From Dioszegia crocea (taxonomy: Eukaryota > Basidiomycota > Tremellomycetes > Tremellales > Bulleribasidiaceae): a stretch of DNA of 64,000 nucleotides. The DNA lies in assembly GCA_001600615.1 (NCBI GenBank), contig BCKK01000003.1, positions 1,660,181 through 1,724,180 of the forward strand, written 5' to 3'. The translations under genes and the position numbers were made by a program. Positions 1 through 13,635 of the stretch are shown piece by piece (positions within the stretch are counted from its first letter, which is position 1; each line of letters starts with the position of its first letter). The notes beneath the pieces were generated by a model, which worked only from the letters and a program-made list of their open reading frames with translations, did no database searches and was not told where the DNA came from.

Positions 1-49
1 ATCACCTTCGCTCCGCCAACACCGGTCCAACACCAACACCGTACACAGC

Positions 50-2141
<2,092 letters not shown>

Positions 2142-3076
2142 GTCGAAGATCGCTTAGAGCTTGATTCGAGCCAATCTACTGCGGTACTGCTGGGCGAACA
2201 AGTAGCGAAGGGAAGAGAGACGAGTGAGTCCCTTTAATAGACAGTCGAGCTGCTCTTAAAGGCCAAGCAACGTCTTATTAGAGATGGATACCTTGTTGAT
2301 GGGACGATCGTTTGATATGGGGGACGTGCCTCGCGTCTCAGAAAAAAACAAGCTTCTCGGCCATCGCCGTCGTTGGCTTTGCGGGGCCCCGCTGAGCCTT
2401 CCTTGGCTTGTCTCGCCTCAATGAGGTCTTGCAACACGCCCGAATGCAAAGCAATTCAGCAACACGTCTAGTTAGAAGAGCAGGAGTCAACGCTGATCTG
2501 TCCAATCAGATCAACTTGATACGATACCTCTTCAGACGAAAATCCGGTATCAATCAAGTCACATCAGGGATGAAACACCCTGAAACACGCGTATCCTCCA
2601 AGAGGAATCTAGCGCCACGACCCCCAAAATTTCAAGCTTTATAGGCTAAGAAAGTCAGGCACACGCGAGGTCTGCCACCGAGTGTTGATGCTGAAGAATG
2701 TCGCGTTATTGGCATCGCCTCTTCTCCGCTGCTCAGCTTCTGAACAATCTGCAGATGTCTCGGACTTGACGCACTCGCGACTCTGGCTCACTCTGCTGCC
2801 GACCTTTCGAAGCCATCGCCGAACGCCGAGCGGTACCTGCCTTGTTTCATATCTCTTCGTCATCCAGTTTCAGCCCGACTGAAGGAGATCTAGACGGGAA
2901 GTAGATCCAGGCTGGAGGAACAAAAGGGCAGAGATTGCGACTGAGATATCTATATCCTGCTCGCCTGCACCTACACAGGACGCCAACTAGTGGGTACCTC
3001 TTCCAAGCCTTCCCGAGGAAGCTTATCCGGACAGACCCTCAAGTTCCACAACGCTCTCTTAGCGACGCCGCCAGAG
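2142..3076. other. Intergenic region upstream of ERG11
   Basis: This stretch lies between the ERG11 start (reading left) and the start of the next gene (reading right). Short open frames occur on both strands, but none has a recognisable domain or convincing splice pattern. The plus frame of the next gene stays open upstream from about 2990, but without an ATG before 3077, so that part is read as leader. I saw no clear sterol-response box. It probably serves as a shared promoter. Confidence 0.5.
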
Positions 3077-4042
3077 ATGCTCTCCTTTGATCTCATGACC
3101 TCGTACGCTTCTTTGCATCTTCCATACCAAACTGACAAAACCAGACCTCCGAATTCTACGGCTCCTTCCCCTTCTCTCGCATCTCTAGCTCGTATCCCGT
3201 CCCTTTCCCCCACATATATCGCACCCGTTCCCCGGCGCGCAACCGACAATACGTTCGCAGTGACACCTACCAGTCCACCTCCCCGCTCGCCCGGCTGCAT
3301 ACCCGCTAGTCTACCCCGAGAGCAACAAGATCGCGCCCTCCCTGATCTCCCACCGCACCCATCTCAGGCTCGCGGTAGCCATTCCGAAGTCATGCCTGAA
3401 TCCTCCGGCATGACCTTCGAAGATACCGATCTGTATGCCGCGCGTCTCCCCAGGCCCAGCTTGCCCGCATCAGTGCTCGTCCCAATTCTCAACGTCACTG
3501 TGGGCCACGCTCGAGCCGATGGGCGACCCGGCTCACAGACCCGAAAACCATCCTTCAAGATCCCGATGCCGCTCGCCAATACCCCTACACAGCCGTCTCT
3601 GGCTTCGTTGACCGCCAACCTCAGCCTCAGCCGGCCCTCCCTTGCGGTATCGTACGGCAGCGCAGACGAGAATGCCTCACGGCGATCTTCCTTCACTCGG
3701 ACTCCTTATCCCTCAGACGAAACAGACGACTACATGTCTTCGGGCGGAGACATCAGGCGTGTCCATCCGTGTGATAAGGGTATGCAGGGTGAGGAAGGGG
3801 TCAAGTGGGTGGATCCCTGGGCGGCGGTGAACGAGGCGAGTCCGCTCCGAACTCCTGAAGAAGGGAACGGGTTGACGGAGCCACCAACTCCGAATATTGG
3901 AAAGGTCGATAAGGCGGCAGCGGTGAAGCCGAAAGTGGGCCCGGTGGACGTGTGTAATTGGGCGAGTGTGGGGATGGAACAAGCTTGGTCGGCCGATTCG
4001 CAAAGCGCCGCAGAGGGGGATAGCTTGTTGTTGGAGGGGTAG
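3077..4042 (+). CDS. Ser/Pro-rich hypothetical protein (321 aa)
   Basis: Not recognised. A single uninterrupted frame of 321 codons begins MLSFDLMTSYASLHLPYQ at the first ATG; the frame is open upstream to 2990 but there only with a GTG. The protein is low in complexity, rich in Ser, Pro and Thr (for example SPSLASLARIPSLSP and PTSPPPRSP), with basic RRSSF-like sites that could be phosphorylated and an acidic, Gly/Val-richer C-terminal third (GVKWVDPWAAVNEASPLRTP). No signal peptide, membrane segment or catalytic motif is visible. It looks like a disordered regulatory protein. An upstream exon ending near 2990 cannot be excluded, since an AG follows a pyrimidine-rich tract there. The frame is likely to be real because both its length and its composition resemble other disordered tremellomycete proteins; function unknown. 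Confidence 0.6.
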   Translation: MLSFDLMTSYASLHLPYQTDKTRPPNSTAPSPSLASLARIPSLSPTYIAPVPRRATDNTFAVTPTSPPPRSPGCIPASLPREQQDRALPDLPPHPSQARGSHSEVMPESSGMTFEDTDLYAARLPRPSLPASVLVPILNVTVGHARADGRPGSQTRKPSFKIPMPLANTPTQPSLASLTANLSLSRPSLAVSYGSADENASRRSSFTRTPYPSDETDDYMSSGGDIRRVHPCDKGMQGEEGVKWVDPWAAVNEASPLRTPEEGNGLTEPPTPNIGKVDKAAAVKPKVGPVDVCNWASVGMEQAWSADSQSAAEGDSLLLEG

Positions 4043-5733
4043 CTTGAGTTGTATGGGCGTAAGGCTGGCGTGGATGCTTGTATAGATGGACGTTACCGTA
4101 GCTTCGATACCTCGTGTAGATACCATATGCATCTGCCAGTAATCTCCACTCAGCGGGAGGTACGATCCTGACCTGCTCATGTCAGATCGAGGTATGGTGT
4201 TGCCAGCTGGTGTGGGAGACTAGTTGCTTGCTGTGACGTACAATAGAGTAGCTTTAACAATCGAGAGATGAAGCACGATCAGGGCGTAGGGTGGCTAAAC
4301 TAAGCAGAGTGGAGCAGGGCGCAGCGGGTAAGTCAGGGTTGACAACACTTTCCGCTCGAATGTAGCCTTGAGCCTTCTTTATAGGTCGCTTTCCGGTGGA
4401 GGGACATGCCGATTGCTTCATTCCTGCCATTCCTGAGATTCGGTCACCTCGCTTCTCGGCAGTAGGGCACGCTTAGTGCCTACCAGACATTCCAGTGACA
4501 CCGATGAAATTGAGGAACCAATAGCCTTGCTTATGATAGCTGCTCCAACGCTCTCCAACGCTTCCATGCTTCGACTAGTCCGAGACAAGCGAAAGGATGA
4601 CCCCGATATATCGGCATTCTTACGAGACGGGAATCCACCCAGATCCCGGCCCGAAGCGGTGGAGGCGGGTGGCAAGGGGCGCGACCCAAGGCGGACGAGA
4701 GCGGCGGATTCAGGGAAGACGGCTCCAAAAAAAGGTCCACGATTGCAGTCAGATCCTCCTTCCCGACTGGGCAATTCCTCGGTACGCGTACCGGTATCTG
4801 TTGAGTTTTCCCTGTACCGTATACGACGAGGATCAGCGCAAGCGAGGATCAGTGATCAGCAGAACTTTCGACACAACAATTACCCCACCCTCTTGTCTAT
4901 ACTTCTCTCCACTTTGCTCTCGGTACCTTGTCGCACACGGCGCGCCATCCGACTCGACTTCTTATTCGGATTGCGCAAAGCCGCTGACCCGCGCGCCCGT
5001 ACGGAGTTTTGAAGCACAATTCGTAACGCTGTGACCGAGCATTTACTTTCAAACCGAAAAGGGAGATAATAACGGTGCGTTACTTGCTCTCTCCGCCCGT
5101 TCCTTTCTTTGTGTGGGCGTGTGTGTGTTTGTTTGTGTGTGTGCATGCCCATCACGTTGTTGCGGGAGGGCCAAAGGACGGGGCCTGTGTAGATCCCTGT
5201 GTGACACTCGGTGGCGTAGTTGTGTGTCGAGAGGATCGTCCGAGCTTGAGTTTCGCAAACCTTCCATGCCGGACATGAAATGGCATTGGTATGGACAGTC
5301 GGTGCCAGACTGGAAGCTTGAGGAACGGCATGGAGGTCAAGGGGATCACTCCCTAAACTCTACCCTCCTTCTAAACTTCGGGAAACGGAAATTAATGGCG
5401 GGCGGGATCTCGGACTCTTCTCGGACCCTTCCCAATCCTTTCGATCAAACACCCTTCCATGTATCCTTGAAGGGGACCCAAAGCTGACCTTGCTATCCTT
5501 CTCAAAACTCTACGCTGTTTATATCCCTACCTGTCATCCGCCCATCGACTCCCTTCCAACCATTCCCACGGTCCTTCCCGCACTTTGCGTGTTCCTTTCC
5601 GACAATCCTCGCGTCCGTCGTGCCCGTGCCTGACGTGTTCCATCTTTCCGCGGTGTTCCTTTCGAAACTGTATTGCTTCCCCACACCTGTTATCTACATT
5701 TCAACTCCCTTGGATCTACTTTTAACGGTCCCT
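4043..5733. other. Long intergenic/5' leader region before zinc-finger gene
   Basis: About 1.7 kb without a supportable gene. Overlapping open frames on both strands at 4418-5034 are mutually antisense, have no family resemblance and no splice support. A GT-rich tract (about 5111-5150) and pyrimidine-rich DNA at 5400-5730 look like promoter and leader sequence for the zinc-finger gene that follows; the frame of that gene is open from 5620 but has no ATG before 5734. Confidence 0.5.
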
Positions 5734-8700
5734 ATGCCCTTGCCTATTCCGACTCAAATACCGCACGACCCGTCCACGACCCACGCCGACGCTAAATGCT
5801 CCACCTACGACTTTACAACCTCTAATTATCCTACTCGTCCCCGGTTCACTCCTACATGGAATCGTCCCGCAAATCTCGTCCTGCATGATTCCATGAAAAT
5901 GCTCGACCCTCCCTCGCCTCGGTCCCAATGTCGCGTCTCGCCTGAAATTCCTTTACACCATCAGGCATCCCCACCACAGGCTAAGCTCTCACCTGCTACA
6001 CCTCCGCCCGACGCTTCTCGCCCAAATTTCGCGTACAGAATGTCCGCGACAATGGACACCGACGCGAATGCAGGTCGGGCCTCCCCACACTCTTTATTCA
6101 CCCACTCTGGCACATCATCTGCACCGCGCACATTGGCGTCCTTTGCGCACGAGTCTGGAGCTCCGGCTAAAGGGCCTGGCATGGTATTTGGCGTTGCGGG
6201 GAGACGGGCGAGTCGGTTTGACCCGATGGATCCTGATGGCGATGAAGAGGAGGAGGGATATGGGGATTTGGGGAGTAGACACCCGCTTCGGAGGGTAGCG
6301 GAGGAAGGGGCCGACGAAGGGATAAGCCTGCCGAGTATCAAAGCTTTATTTGGGTCTGGTAAGTCCCGTTTAGCTGGCTAATGAGGATGAATCTGACCCA
6401 GCAGGCGACGTACCAGGAACTCCCGCCAGTCACCCTGGCCACGCATCTACACTCCCGCCTCTAGCCCCTTCTCCCTCATCGTCATCCTCCCCCTCAATGT
6501 CTTACAGACAACATCGATACCCATCATCCGCCTCTACATTCTCCACCATCTCAGAGAACAGTAACGGTTGGTGGGCACCAGAATACGAGCGAGGCGGCCC
6601 ATCCACATCTACCAGTCTTCCCTCATTCGCCCCACCTCAGCCTCAACCCCGCTCACATTCTTTCCCATACTCCTCGCACTACGCAGACGAACGAGATGCC
6701 AAGCGTCGCCGATCCGATCAGCCAGTCTCTGCAGATCCGGAAGAGGCAGCGCGTCTCCGATGGCAATCCCAAACTCGAAATGCTTCACTTCCTACTACGT
6801 CTGGCTCAATTTCGGGTCCTTCCGGTCTTTCTTCCCTCCGAAACCATATGCTACCGCCACCCTCCATATCCCCTCTACCTCGAGGCTCAATCTCGCATTC
6901 TTTCCCAACTACAGATGACAGATCTCCAACTGTGCCCCGCAGCGCGTCAATTGTCGGCGGTCAACTCGCCAGGTCATTTTCAGATCTTACGGCAGCGGAC
7001 CGAAATTCTGGAACTCGCTCACCTTCAATGGGTCCACCTCTCCTCCCTCCTCCTTCGACCGACCGACGACCATCCCTATTCCCCCCGGCGCCACTGTCTC
7101 AACCAATGAGCTCCCATGCCGTATCCCTTCCTCTTCCCTCAGACGACAAGCGCGCCACCCTCCCGCCCATCCTCCCACCACCACCCTCGTCCCCATTCTC
7201 GAACCTCCTCCACCCTGACACACCGCGAAGTACTCCCTCCCGCCGCGAATCTGTCACTCGACCCACATCACCTGATCGACCTGCCGTCGCCCGTCGATCG
7301 AGCCTTACAGAAATCATCAAGGCGAAAACGGGTGATGATGTCGCGTTGTCATCAGGGCGCAGTCCGGGGATAATCCAGACTGATCAAACTGGCGAGGACG
7401 AGGTGATGGCAGCGCCTCAGGCACAGCCACGGCGGTCCTCGGCGGACTCTGCTCAATCCGCCAAGAGTATGGCCGGAGGTACCCCTCTATCCTCCACGTC
7501 AAGCGGAGTCGTGAGGAAACGCGGGGCACAGTCCGAAACGCCTGATCCCCCGCCCCCACCGCCAAATCAAGGAGGAGGCGGGTCGTCCAGACAAGGCGCA
7601 ATGGATCTGCTTGCTGAAGGCGCAACGAGGGTATCGGAGCAGGAAGCAGATGGGGATGGGGACGGTGATGACGAAGACCCCGATCAGAGTCAGGAGAAGG
7701 GAGGCGGGGCGGGTCCGAAGTATATTTGTGCATATTGCCTCAAGACCTTTTCTAGGCCTAGCAGTCTTAGGATACATACCTATTCTCGTAAGTCTTGATT
7801 TCACTACTCGGACTGGGCTGACATGGTAGATACTGGAGAAAGACCGTTCGAATGTCCCGAACCATCTTGTCGACGGAAATTTTCCGTCCAATCCAACCTC
7901 AAAAGACATTCAAAAGTGCATCAGTCGTCTACCGGAGGGTCGTCGTCAGCGGGGCCAGCTGCGACACCGGTGGCGGCCAGAGCAGCATCGACGACACCCT
8001 CTCAGCCTCAGCCAGCAACGGCACGACCTATCCCCGCGCAAACTACCATACCTCCACAAGAGATGTACGCTCCTCTTCTCAATCACTCCCCCTACACTTC
8101 CCCTCTGCCCCCACACGCCCCACACCCAAACTATCATCACGCGCATTCCCCACTCGGCGCGCCGCAGACGGCTACGGCGGGCACGAGTCCCATGCGGCCT
8201 TTCTACCCACTGGACCACTCTCCGGTTGGGTCGATGGCTGAGCATAGCCGAGTCATCCACCCTCCACCTATGCAAATACCCTCCTACCCCCAAAACCATC
8301 AGGCCGGATACGCTCACTACGGCTATACGCAATCACCACCGCATGCCCTATCGTATCCATCTCTACCTCCCCAATCGCATCAGCACCAAAATCCCATCCT
8401 AGACGATGGGCATCATTACCTACCCCAGATGTCGGCAGATCATCAGTACTACCAACAGCAGCATCAACAGCCACTGCATCCGCAATACATGCAATCGCAG
8501 TCGGCGTCATTGCAGCCATATGACCATTCCCCACAGCAGTACCTCCACCCGTCACAGTTCGTGTCGTATCAGCATTACCCGGCGGTCCCTTCTGAGCGAT
8601 ACCTCCAGCCATCTCCTGGATCTGGATCGGGGTCGGCGCCAAACTCGGTGTATGGCGGATATGCGCCGCATGCCAATGGCGGTCGTGGGAGCGATGGAGG

Positions 8701-8737
8701 TGATGCCAAGGGGGACGAGATTGAGGAGGATGGATGA
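5734..8737 (+). CDS. C2H2 zinc-finger transcription factor (two fingers)
   Basis: Predicted DNA-binding regulator. Three exons: 5734-6358, 6405-7787 and 7830-8737; both introns are short GT-AG introns. The second intron falls between the two fingers, so that HTYS joins HTGERP. Finger 1 is CAYC...HTYSH (C-x2-C-x12-H-x3-H) and finger 2 is CPEPSC...HSKVH (C-x4-C-x12-H-x3-H), joined by the classical HTGERPFEC linker. The fingers lie roughly two thirds along the protein. The long N-terminal part is Ser/Pro-rich and contains RSXS-like basic patches; the C-terminal part is rich in Gln, His, Pro and Tyr and could activate transcription. The ATG at 5734 is the first in frame; a later ATG (5894) is possible. 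The finger pair is of a type found widely in fungi, but I cannot name the ortholog. Confidence 0.85.
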
Positions 8738-9110
8738 TGGGCCTGGTGTCTGCGTTGTGCTAAGTTTTGGAGGAGGTCGGACCTTGCCGGGGAGAGGGCG
8801 TTTTCAGAATAGCATGCAGCATCGCTAGCTGGCCTTGACCCATTACTGTAGCTTTAGGTCGTGTGGAGATGTAGCCTATGATAGCAGAAGCAACAGAAGC
8901 ATCACTGAGGACACTGCGCGAGTGGTCACTGGTGCATCGGTGATCGGGATAAGCCGGTATGAGCCGGATCGAGTTTCCTTCCGGCTTGATCGGCCCGGCA
9001 TTCCGCGGGTCATGGCGGGGCTGCAAAAGTTGGGCAATAGCTATCAACATCGTCTGTTCACCTTGCTCATCTCTTCCATCCATCCCTTATCAGACAAAAG
9101 CAGCACCAGA
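8738..9110. other. Intergenic region, promoter of SDR gene
   Basis: 373 bp between the zinc-finger stop and the dehydrogenase start. It contains a cluster of CCGG-containing segments near 8952-9010 (GCCGGTATGAGCCGGATC and similar) that could be binding sites, but nothing that I can assign. No coding frame is supported. Confidence 0.4.
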
Positions 9111-10205
9111 ATGTCATACCTCGAAGAACTATTCGGCCTGAAGGGCAAAACCGCGCTGTACGTCTTGCCCTACAGCGGTCCCTGGCCACCTTCCCGACCT
9201 GGAGAGACCAAGCTGATTATGCAGTATCACCGGCGCTACCAGGGGTATCGGAGCCCGTATGGCTCTTGCCCTGTCCAAAGCCGGCGCAGACGTCATCCTC
9301 GTCCAGCGAAACGACACCAACACCGCTACCAAAGACCTACTTGAGAAGGAGGGCGGGGGTAAGGCCGATATTGTCGTTTGCGACTTGAGCAGCAAGGAGG
9401 ATGTTGGCAAGTTGATCGGGAAAGTTACGGGTGATTTGGGACGAGTGCTAGATATCGTCGTGAACTGCGGTATGTCCCTGAATCTGTCGATGAATGAAGG
9501 TTGTGCTGATTGATAGGCGGTATTCAACGACGACACCCTGTTGAGAACTTCCCAGATGATGACTTTGAGGAAGTGCTTCAGGTCAACATGAACACTGTAT
9601 TCCAGATCACTCGGGATGCCGGTCGACACATGTTGTCGTCCCGCGGTGGAGTGGCTGGTGAGGCTGTTCCTGAGGGCGGAGCTGCCGGAAACCCAAGGGG
9701 CAACGGGAAGATTATCAACATCTCCAGTTTGGTCGCTTACCAGGGTAAGTCCGCCCACGCTCCACAGTCGTCAGATGGATCCCCCGTGCTGATTCCTCAG
9801 GTGGTCTCAATGTCGTCGCGTACGCCGCTGCAAAGCATGGTGTACAGGGTATGGTCAAGTCTTTCTCCAACGGCTGGGCCAGCAAGGGTGTCTGCGTCAA
9901 CGCTATCGCTCCAGGATACATCGCTACTGACGTGAGTAAACCATGCTGAGATCGTCAAGACACGGCTGATGTCCCAAGATGAACGAAGCTCTCATTGCCG
10001 ACCCCGTCCGCTCGCGCCAGATCCTCGAACGCATCCCAGCTGCTCGATGGGGTACACCGACCGACTTTGAAGGCGCCATCGTCTTCCTCGCTAGCAAGGC
10101 TAGTGACTACGTCAGCGGAGAGTGTTTGGTTGTTGACGGTGGATGGATGGGCAGTGAGTTATTCGTGTATACTTGGAGAGGCCATGCTGATTCTTCTCAG
10201 GATAG
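9111..10205 (+). CDS. Short-chain dehydrogenase/reductase, gluconate dehydrogenase-like
   Basis: NAD(P)-dependent oxidoreductase of the classical SDR fold, probably cytosolic and acting on a sugar acid or polyol. Five exons are inferred: the N-terminus [16 protein letters not shown] splices to [13 protein letters not shown], giving the TGxxxGxG cofactor motif. Further along are DIVVNCGG, the Ser of the active site in INISSLVAY, and the catalytic YAAAK (Y-x3-K). The C-terminal segment [34 protein letters not shown] is typical for the family, and the last exon is only GATAG, finishing an Arg codon before the stop. Sequence style matches fungal proteins annotated as 2-deoxy-D-gluconate 3-dehydrogenase or gluconate 5-dehydrogenase, but substrate cannot be told from sequence. 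Its stop lies only 94 bp from the convergent stop of the Alba gene. Confidence 0.9.
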
Positions 10206-10298
10206 ATGTCTGGGTTCAGACCGTGGCTATTGGTTCTTTCGATATGCATTTCTTCTTATACCACCACGGCCAAGGAATGAAGCGTGACCTTTCACAAA

Positions 10299-11232
10299 TC
10301 ATCCTGCCACGTTCGCTTTCTTCTTCTTGACCACTGTCACACCCTCCACACCTGTGCTTTTCCGCTTCTTCCCTTCTGTCTCCCTGATTACTTTCTGGCC
10401 AGCCTTTGACACCTGTGGCGCCCCTCCTACTGCTTCTCGCGTGATTGGGACACCTGTATCCGATCCAGTCTCCCCATCCTGCATTTCGACATCCACCTCA
10501 TGTCCATCCACCGCCCCTTCCTTATCCGCCCCATCTTTCGTGTCATTCGCCCCCTTCCTATTCCGATTTCTGGCCGCTACGATATATTGGCAACTTGTAT
10601 CTGGCTCCTTTTCCAGTCCGAGGGGATGGGTTGATAGCTTGATTTCAAGATATGGGTAGTGTGTCATTTTAGGTCTAAGCCAGTCAGTTGTCGTCCTGGA
10701 GATATTCCTCTCAGAACTCGTAAACTCACTTGATCTTGCCCTCGAGGATCCTCGCCAGTCCATTCGCACCATCATCCCCTCCAGCCCCTTCCAGACCCAG
10801 ACCCAGCTCCGAGGGATCCACCAGACCGCTCTTTGTATACTGCCATATCCCCACTGCCCGATGCTTCCCCTTTCCCTTTCCTGGACCATTGAGAATAGCC
10901 ATATATTCCCGCTTGACCAGCTCGGCGACTGAGATCAGTCGGGGTGCTGAGAGGGTACATGGCTGTAATGTAGATGTTGAGCGGGGCTGGGGAGGTGCTG
11001 TGCTTGATGCGGGCAGAGGAGACGCAGGTCGGGTGTGGAGGATCAGTGGTCTGGTTGGGTTGTTCTATTGCTCAGCGGCGTCAGACCCGGCATCAACGGC
11101 AAGGCATACCTGTAGGAAATCAAGTGCGAATTTGACATAAGTCGCTATGCTTCCTCCTGATACGATACGCATCCTGTGAGGACCGGTCGACGACTCAGCC
11201 TCAGGCTGATCTGTCTTGGGGAGGGCCGCCAT
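10299..11232 (-). CDS. Alba-domain RNA-binding protein, probable RNase P/MRP subunit (Pop6/Pop7-type)
   Basis: Three exons. After a short N-terminus (MAALPKTDQPEAESSTG) comes the Alba-like core RMRIVSGGSIATYVKFALDF, then a strand LILHTR, a helix region ISVAELVKREYMAIL, a disordered Gly-rich loop and the closing strand THYPYLEIKLSTHPL. Alba proteins bind RNA; the eukaryotic members include the Rpp20/Rpp25 subunits of RNase P and MRP, which process tRNA and rRNA precursors in the nucleolus. The C-terminal third is charged and ends with a lysine-rich stretch (VVKKKKANVAG) that could be a nuclear localisation signal. The gene is divergent from GPD1, sharing about 460 bp of promoter. Which of the Alba subfamilies it belongs to is not clear; the domain call rests on the GGSIATYVKFA pattern. 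Confidence 0.7.
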
Positions 11233-11423
11233 AGGTGGCGATACGAGTGCTTGATGACTCTATGATACGACTGAACTGATCGAACTGAGCTGAGCTGAGC
11301 TTTGATTTAATGAGTGACCTAGGTTCTTGAGGGAGTTGAGGCTGAGGCGAGATTTGACTCGGATATTTGCGGCGTTATCTCAGCCCGCACCCAGGAGTAA
11401 TTCGGAATCAAATACGTGCCTGT

Positions 11424-11449
11424 CACGTGAGACCTGTTTTGTTACGTCA
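11424..11449. promoter_or_regulatory. E-box (CACGTG) and CRE-like (TTACGTCA) sites in Alba/GPD1 promoter
   Basis: CACGTG lies at 11424-11429 and TTACGTCA at 11442-11449, about 250 bp upstream of the GPD1 start. Both are palindromic or near-palindromic sites for bZIP/bHLH factors. Osmostress control of GPD1 through CRE-binding factors is known in other fungi; function here is inference. Confidence 0.4.
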
Positions 11450-11695
11450 CCCAGCCTAGAAATCTCCGATTTGGAGGAATGTGTTGCAGGTCGATCCGAG
11501 CGTCCGCCCATATTCCCATCCCAGGTAAGCTCATCGGCGCTTGACCAATGCAGCAGTCAAGACAGCAGCTGATACCCTACAGTCGCCAACAAAGTATCTC
11601 CCACGATTTCCCGCTCAATCGCCAATTCCACTCGTCGTCTCCTTCGACCGACCTCGCCCTTTATCTCAGCCCGTGCTTTTAGCTTCTCAACAACG

Positions 11696-13321
11696 ATGGG
11701 TAAAGAGAGGATCACCATTGTGGGATCGGGAAACTGGTCAGATATCTCCGTTCCACTTACTTTGTATTTAGCTGACGATATAGGGGTTCGGCGATCGCCA
11801 GACTTGCAGGCAACAACGTCAAGCAGCACTCTGATGTCTTTGACGAAGAGGTCCGGATGTGGGTTTATGAAGAAGAGGTGCGTTTTTCCATATGAGTAGG
11901 GTCATCATGATGAAGATCCTGGCTGACTCGCATGTCAGTTTGAGGGCAAGAAATTGACCGAAATCATCAACTCTGAGCACGAGAACAAGAAATATCTGCC
12001 TGGAGTCATGCTTGGCGAGAACGTCAAAGCGATCCCAGACATCGGCGAGGCAGTGAAGGATGCCACTGTACTCATATTCGTTATGCCACATCAGTGTAAG
12101 CTCCTCGTTTGTTGCTAGAGACAGGCTTGACCTTAGCTGACTTAACTTAGTCTTGACCAAGATCCTCAATCAGCTAGAGGGCAAAGTGACCAAGGGTATC
12201 CGAGCGGTCTCTCTGGCCAAAGTGAGTGATCTTCCTATCAAGATTTATGCTGGGCTGACGGGATAGGGTGTGGAGGTGAACGGCTCCGACATTAAGCTCT
12301 TCGCGGATATCATCACTGAGCGCCTCGAAATCTCCTGTGCGGCCTTGAGCGGCGCCAACATCGCCAATGAAGTCGCAAGAGATCGCTTCTCCGAAACTAC
12401 GATCGGTGTTCGGGACAGCAAAGATGGAGATATGTGGAAGAAGCTCTTCAGTGCGTTCACGCTCTCCTCGTGCCCTGAGAGTCTAGCTCACCTGTCAGCC
12501 ACACCCAAATTCCGAGTGTCAATAGTGGACGATGTAAGCTGTTTTGACGATTGAATCTGTCTAATCCTAGCTGATACTCCCAGGTCGCTGGTGTCTCTCT
12601 CTGCGGTGCCCTCAAGAATATCGTCGCGGTCGGATCGGGTCTCGCGGACGGTCTCGAATGGGGAAACAACTCGAAAGGTAAGCTGCCCGGAAGGCCATAA
12701 ACTTGTCAAGGCCATCAGCTGACCCATATCTTAGCCGCTATCATGCGTATTGGCCTGATGGAGATGAAGTCCTTCTGTATGGAGTTCTTCCAGGGTGTCA
12801 AGGAGGAGACATTCTTGGAGCAGTCGGCGGGTGTGGCTGACGTTATCACTTCCTGTCAGTTACGCGGAGCACAGCAACGGCACTTAAGCTGACTCGAAAG
12901 GTCTCGGCGGAAGGAACATGAAGGTCGCTACGGCGTTCGTCAAGGAGAAGAGGGTCAGTTGGTCCTTGCATTTCTGCTTATCAAGCAGGTCCGGAGCTAA
13001 GCTGACATTTCCAGTCATTCGAAGAGCTCGAGAAGGAGATGTTGAACGGGCAAAGTAAGTTATATCACGCCCTCAGATACTGCATAGGCGAAAGTGAGCA
13101 TAGCTGATCAAAATCAGAACTCCAGGGAATCCACACTGTCAGTTGACAAGGCCAAAATTCAGTTTCGATGAGAGGTCCAAGAGCTGACGCCGTTTTAGGC
13201 TAAGGAAATCCACACCTTCCTCGAAGCTCGGAACCGCGTTGACGCTTATCCACTCTTCACCAACGTCTACAAGATCTGCTGGGAGGGCAAGCCAGCTGAA
13301 GAGCTTACGGATGGGTTATAG
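11696..13321 (+). CDS. GPD1: NAD-dependent glycerol-3-phosphate dehydrogenase
   Basis: Reduces dihydroxyacetone phosphate to glycerol 3-phosphate with NADH in the cytosol; this supplies glycerol for osmotic balance and phospholipid synthesis. About twelve exons join to a protein of roughly 350 aa, the usual length. Seen in order: [14 protein letters not shown] splicing to [11 protein letters not shown] (the GxGxxG nucleotide-binding motif), [13 protein letters not shown] segment ([12 protein letters not shown]), [28 protein letters not shown], the catalytic lysine region [18 protein letters not shown], and the substrate-binding [15 protein letters not shown]. The C-terminus is [21 protein letters not shown] followed by DGL and TAG. 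The start ATG is the only one consistent with the nucleotide-binding motif. A CACGTG/TTACGTCA pair lies upstream. All key residues visible are intact. Confidence 0.96.
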
Positions 13322-13635
13322 TTTAGCGCCCAGCTTGATCGCTCTTCAGTATAGATATAGGTAGAACGGGAGATACTATGCAACATGACTAGACAAGAGT
13401 ACGCGAACAAGAGAAGATGGTGAGACGGGTGTCACTCAGCACAACACAACCAGCTGAGGTGTGATGCCGCTGCTGCTAATATGCCCAATGTGTATGATGC
13501 AAAAGCTACAGGTGACACTCCATTCGTGTGCTATTTCCTTCCCCATTCAATATGTGCGCGTCCATGTATGCTCCCTCCCGGCTCAACGACACTAGTTTCA
13601 CCTTCAAACAGCCCTCTGCCGCCAATCCCAAACTT

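Noticed and set aside
4418..5034. Overlapping open frames on both strands before the first zinc-finger gene
   Set aside because: Mutually antisense, no homology and no splice support.
5111..5150. GT-rich tract, as also at 18620-18635
   Set aside because: Simple low-complexity repeat with no sign of function.
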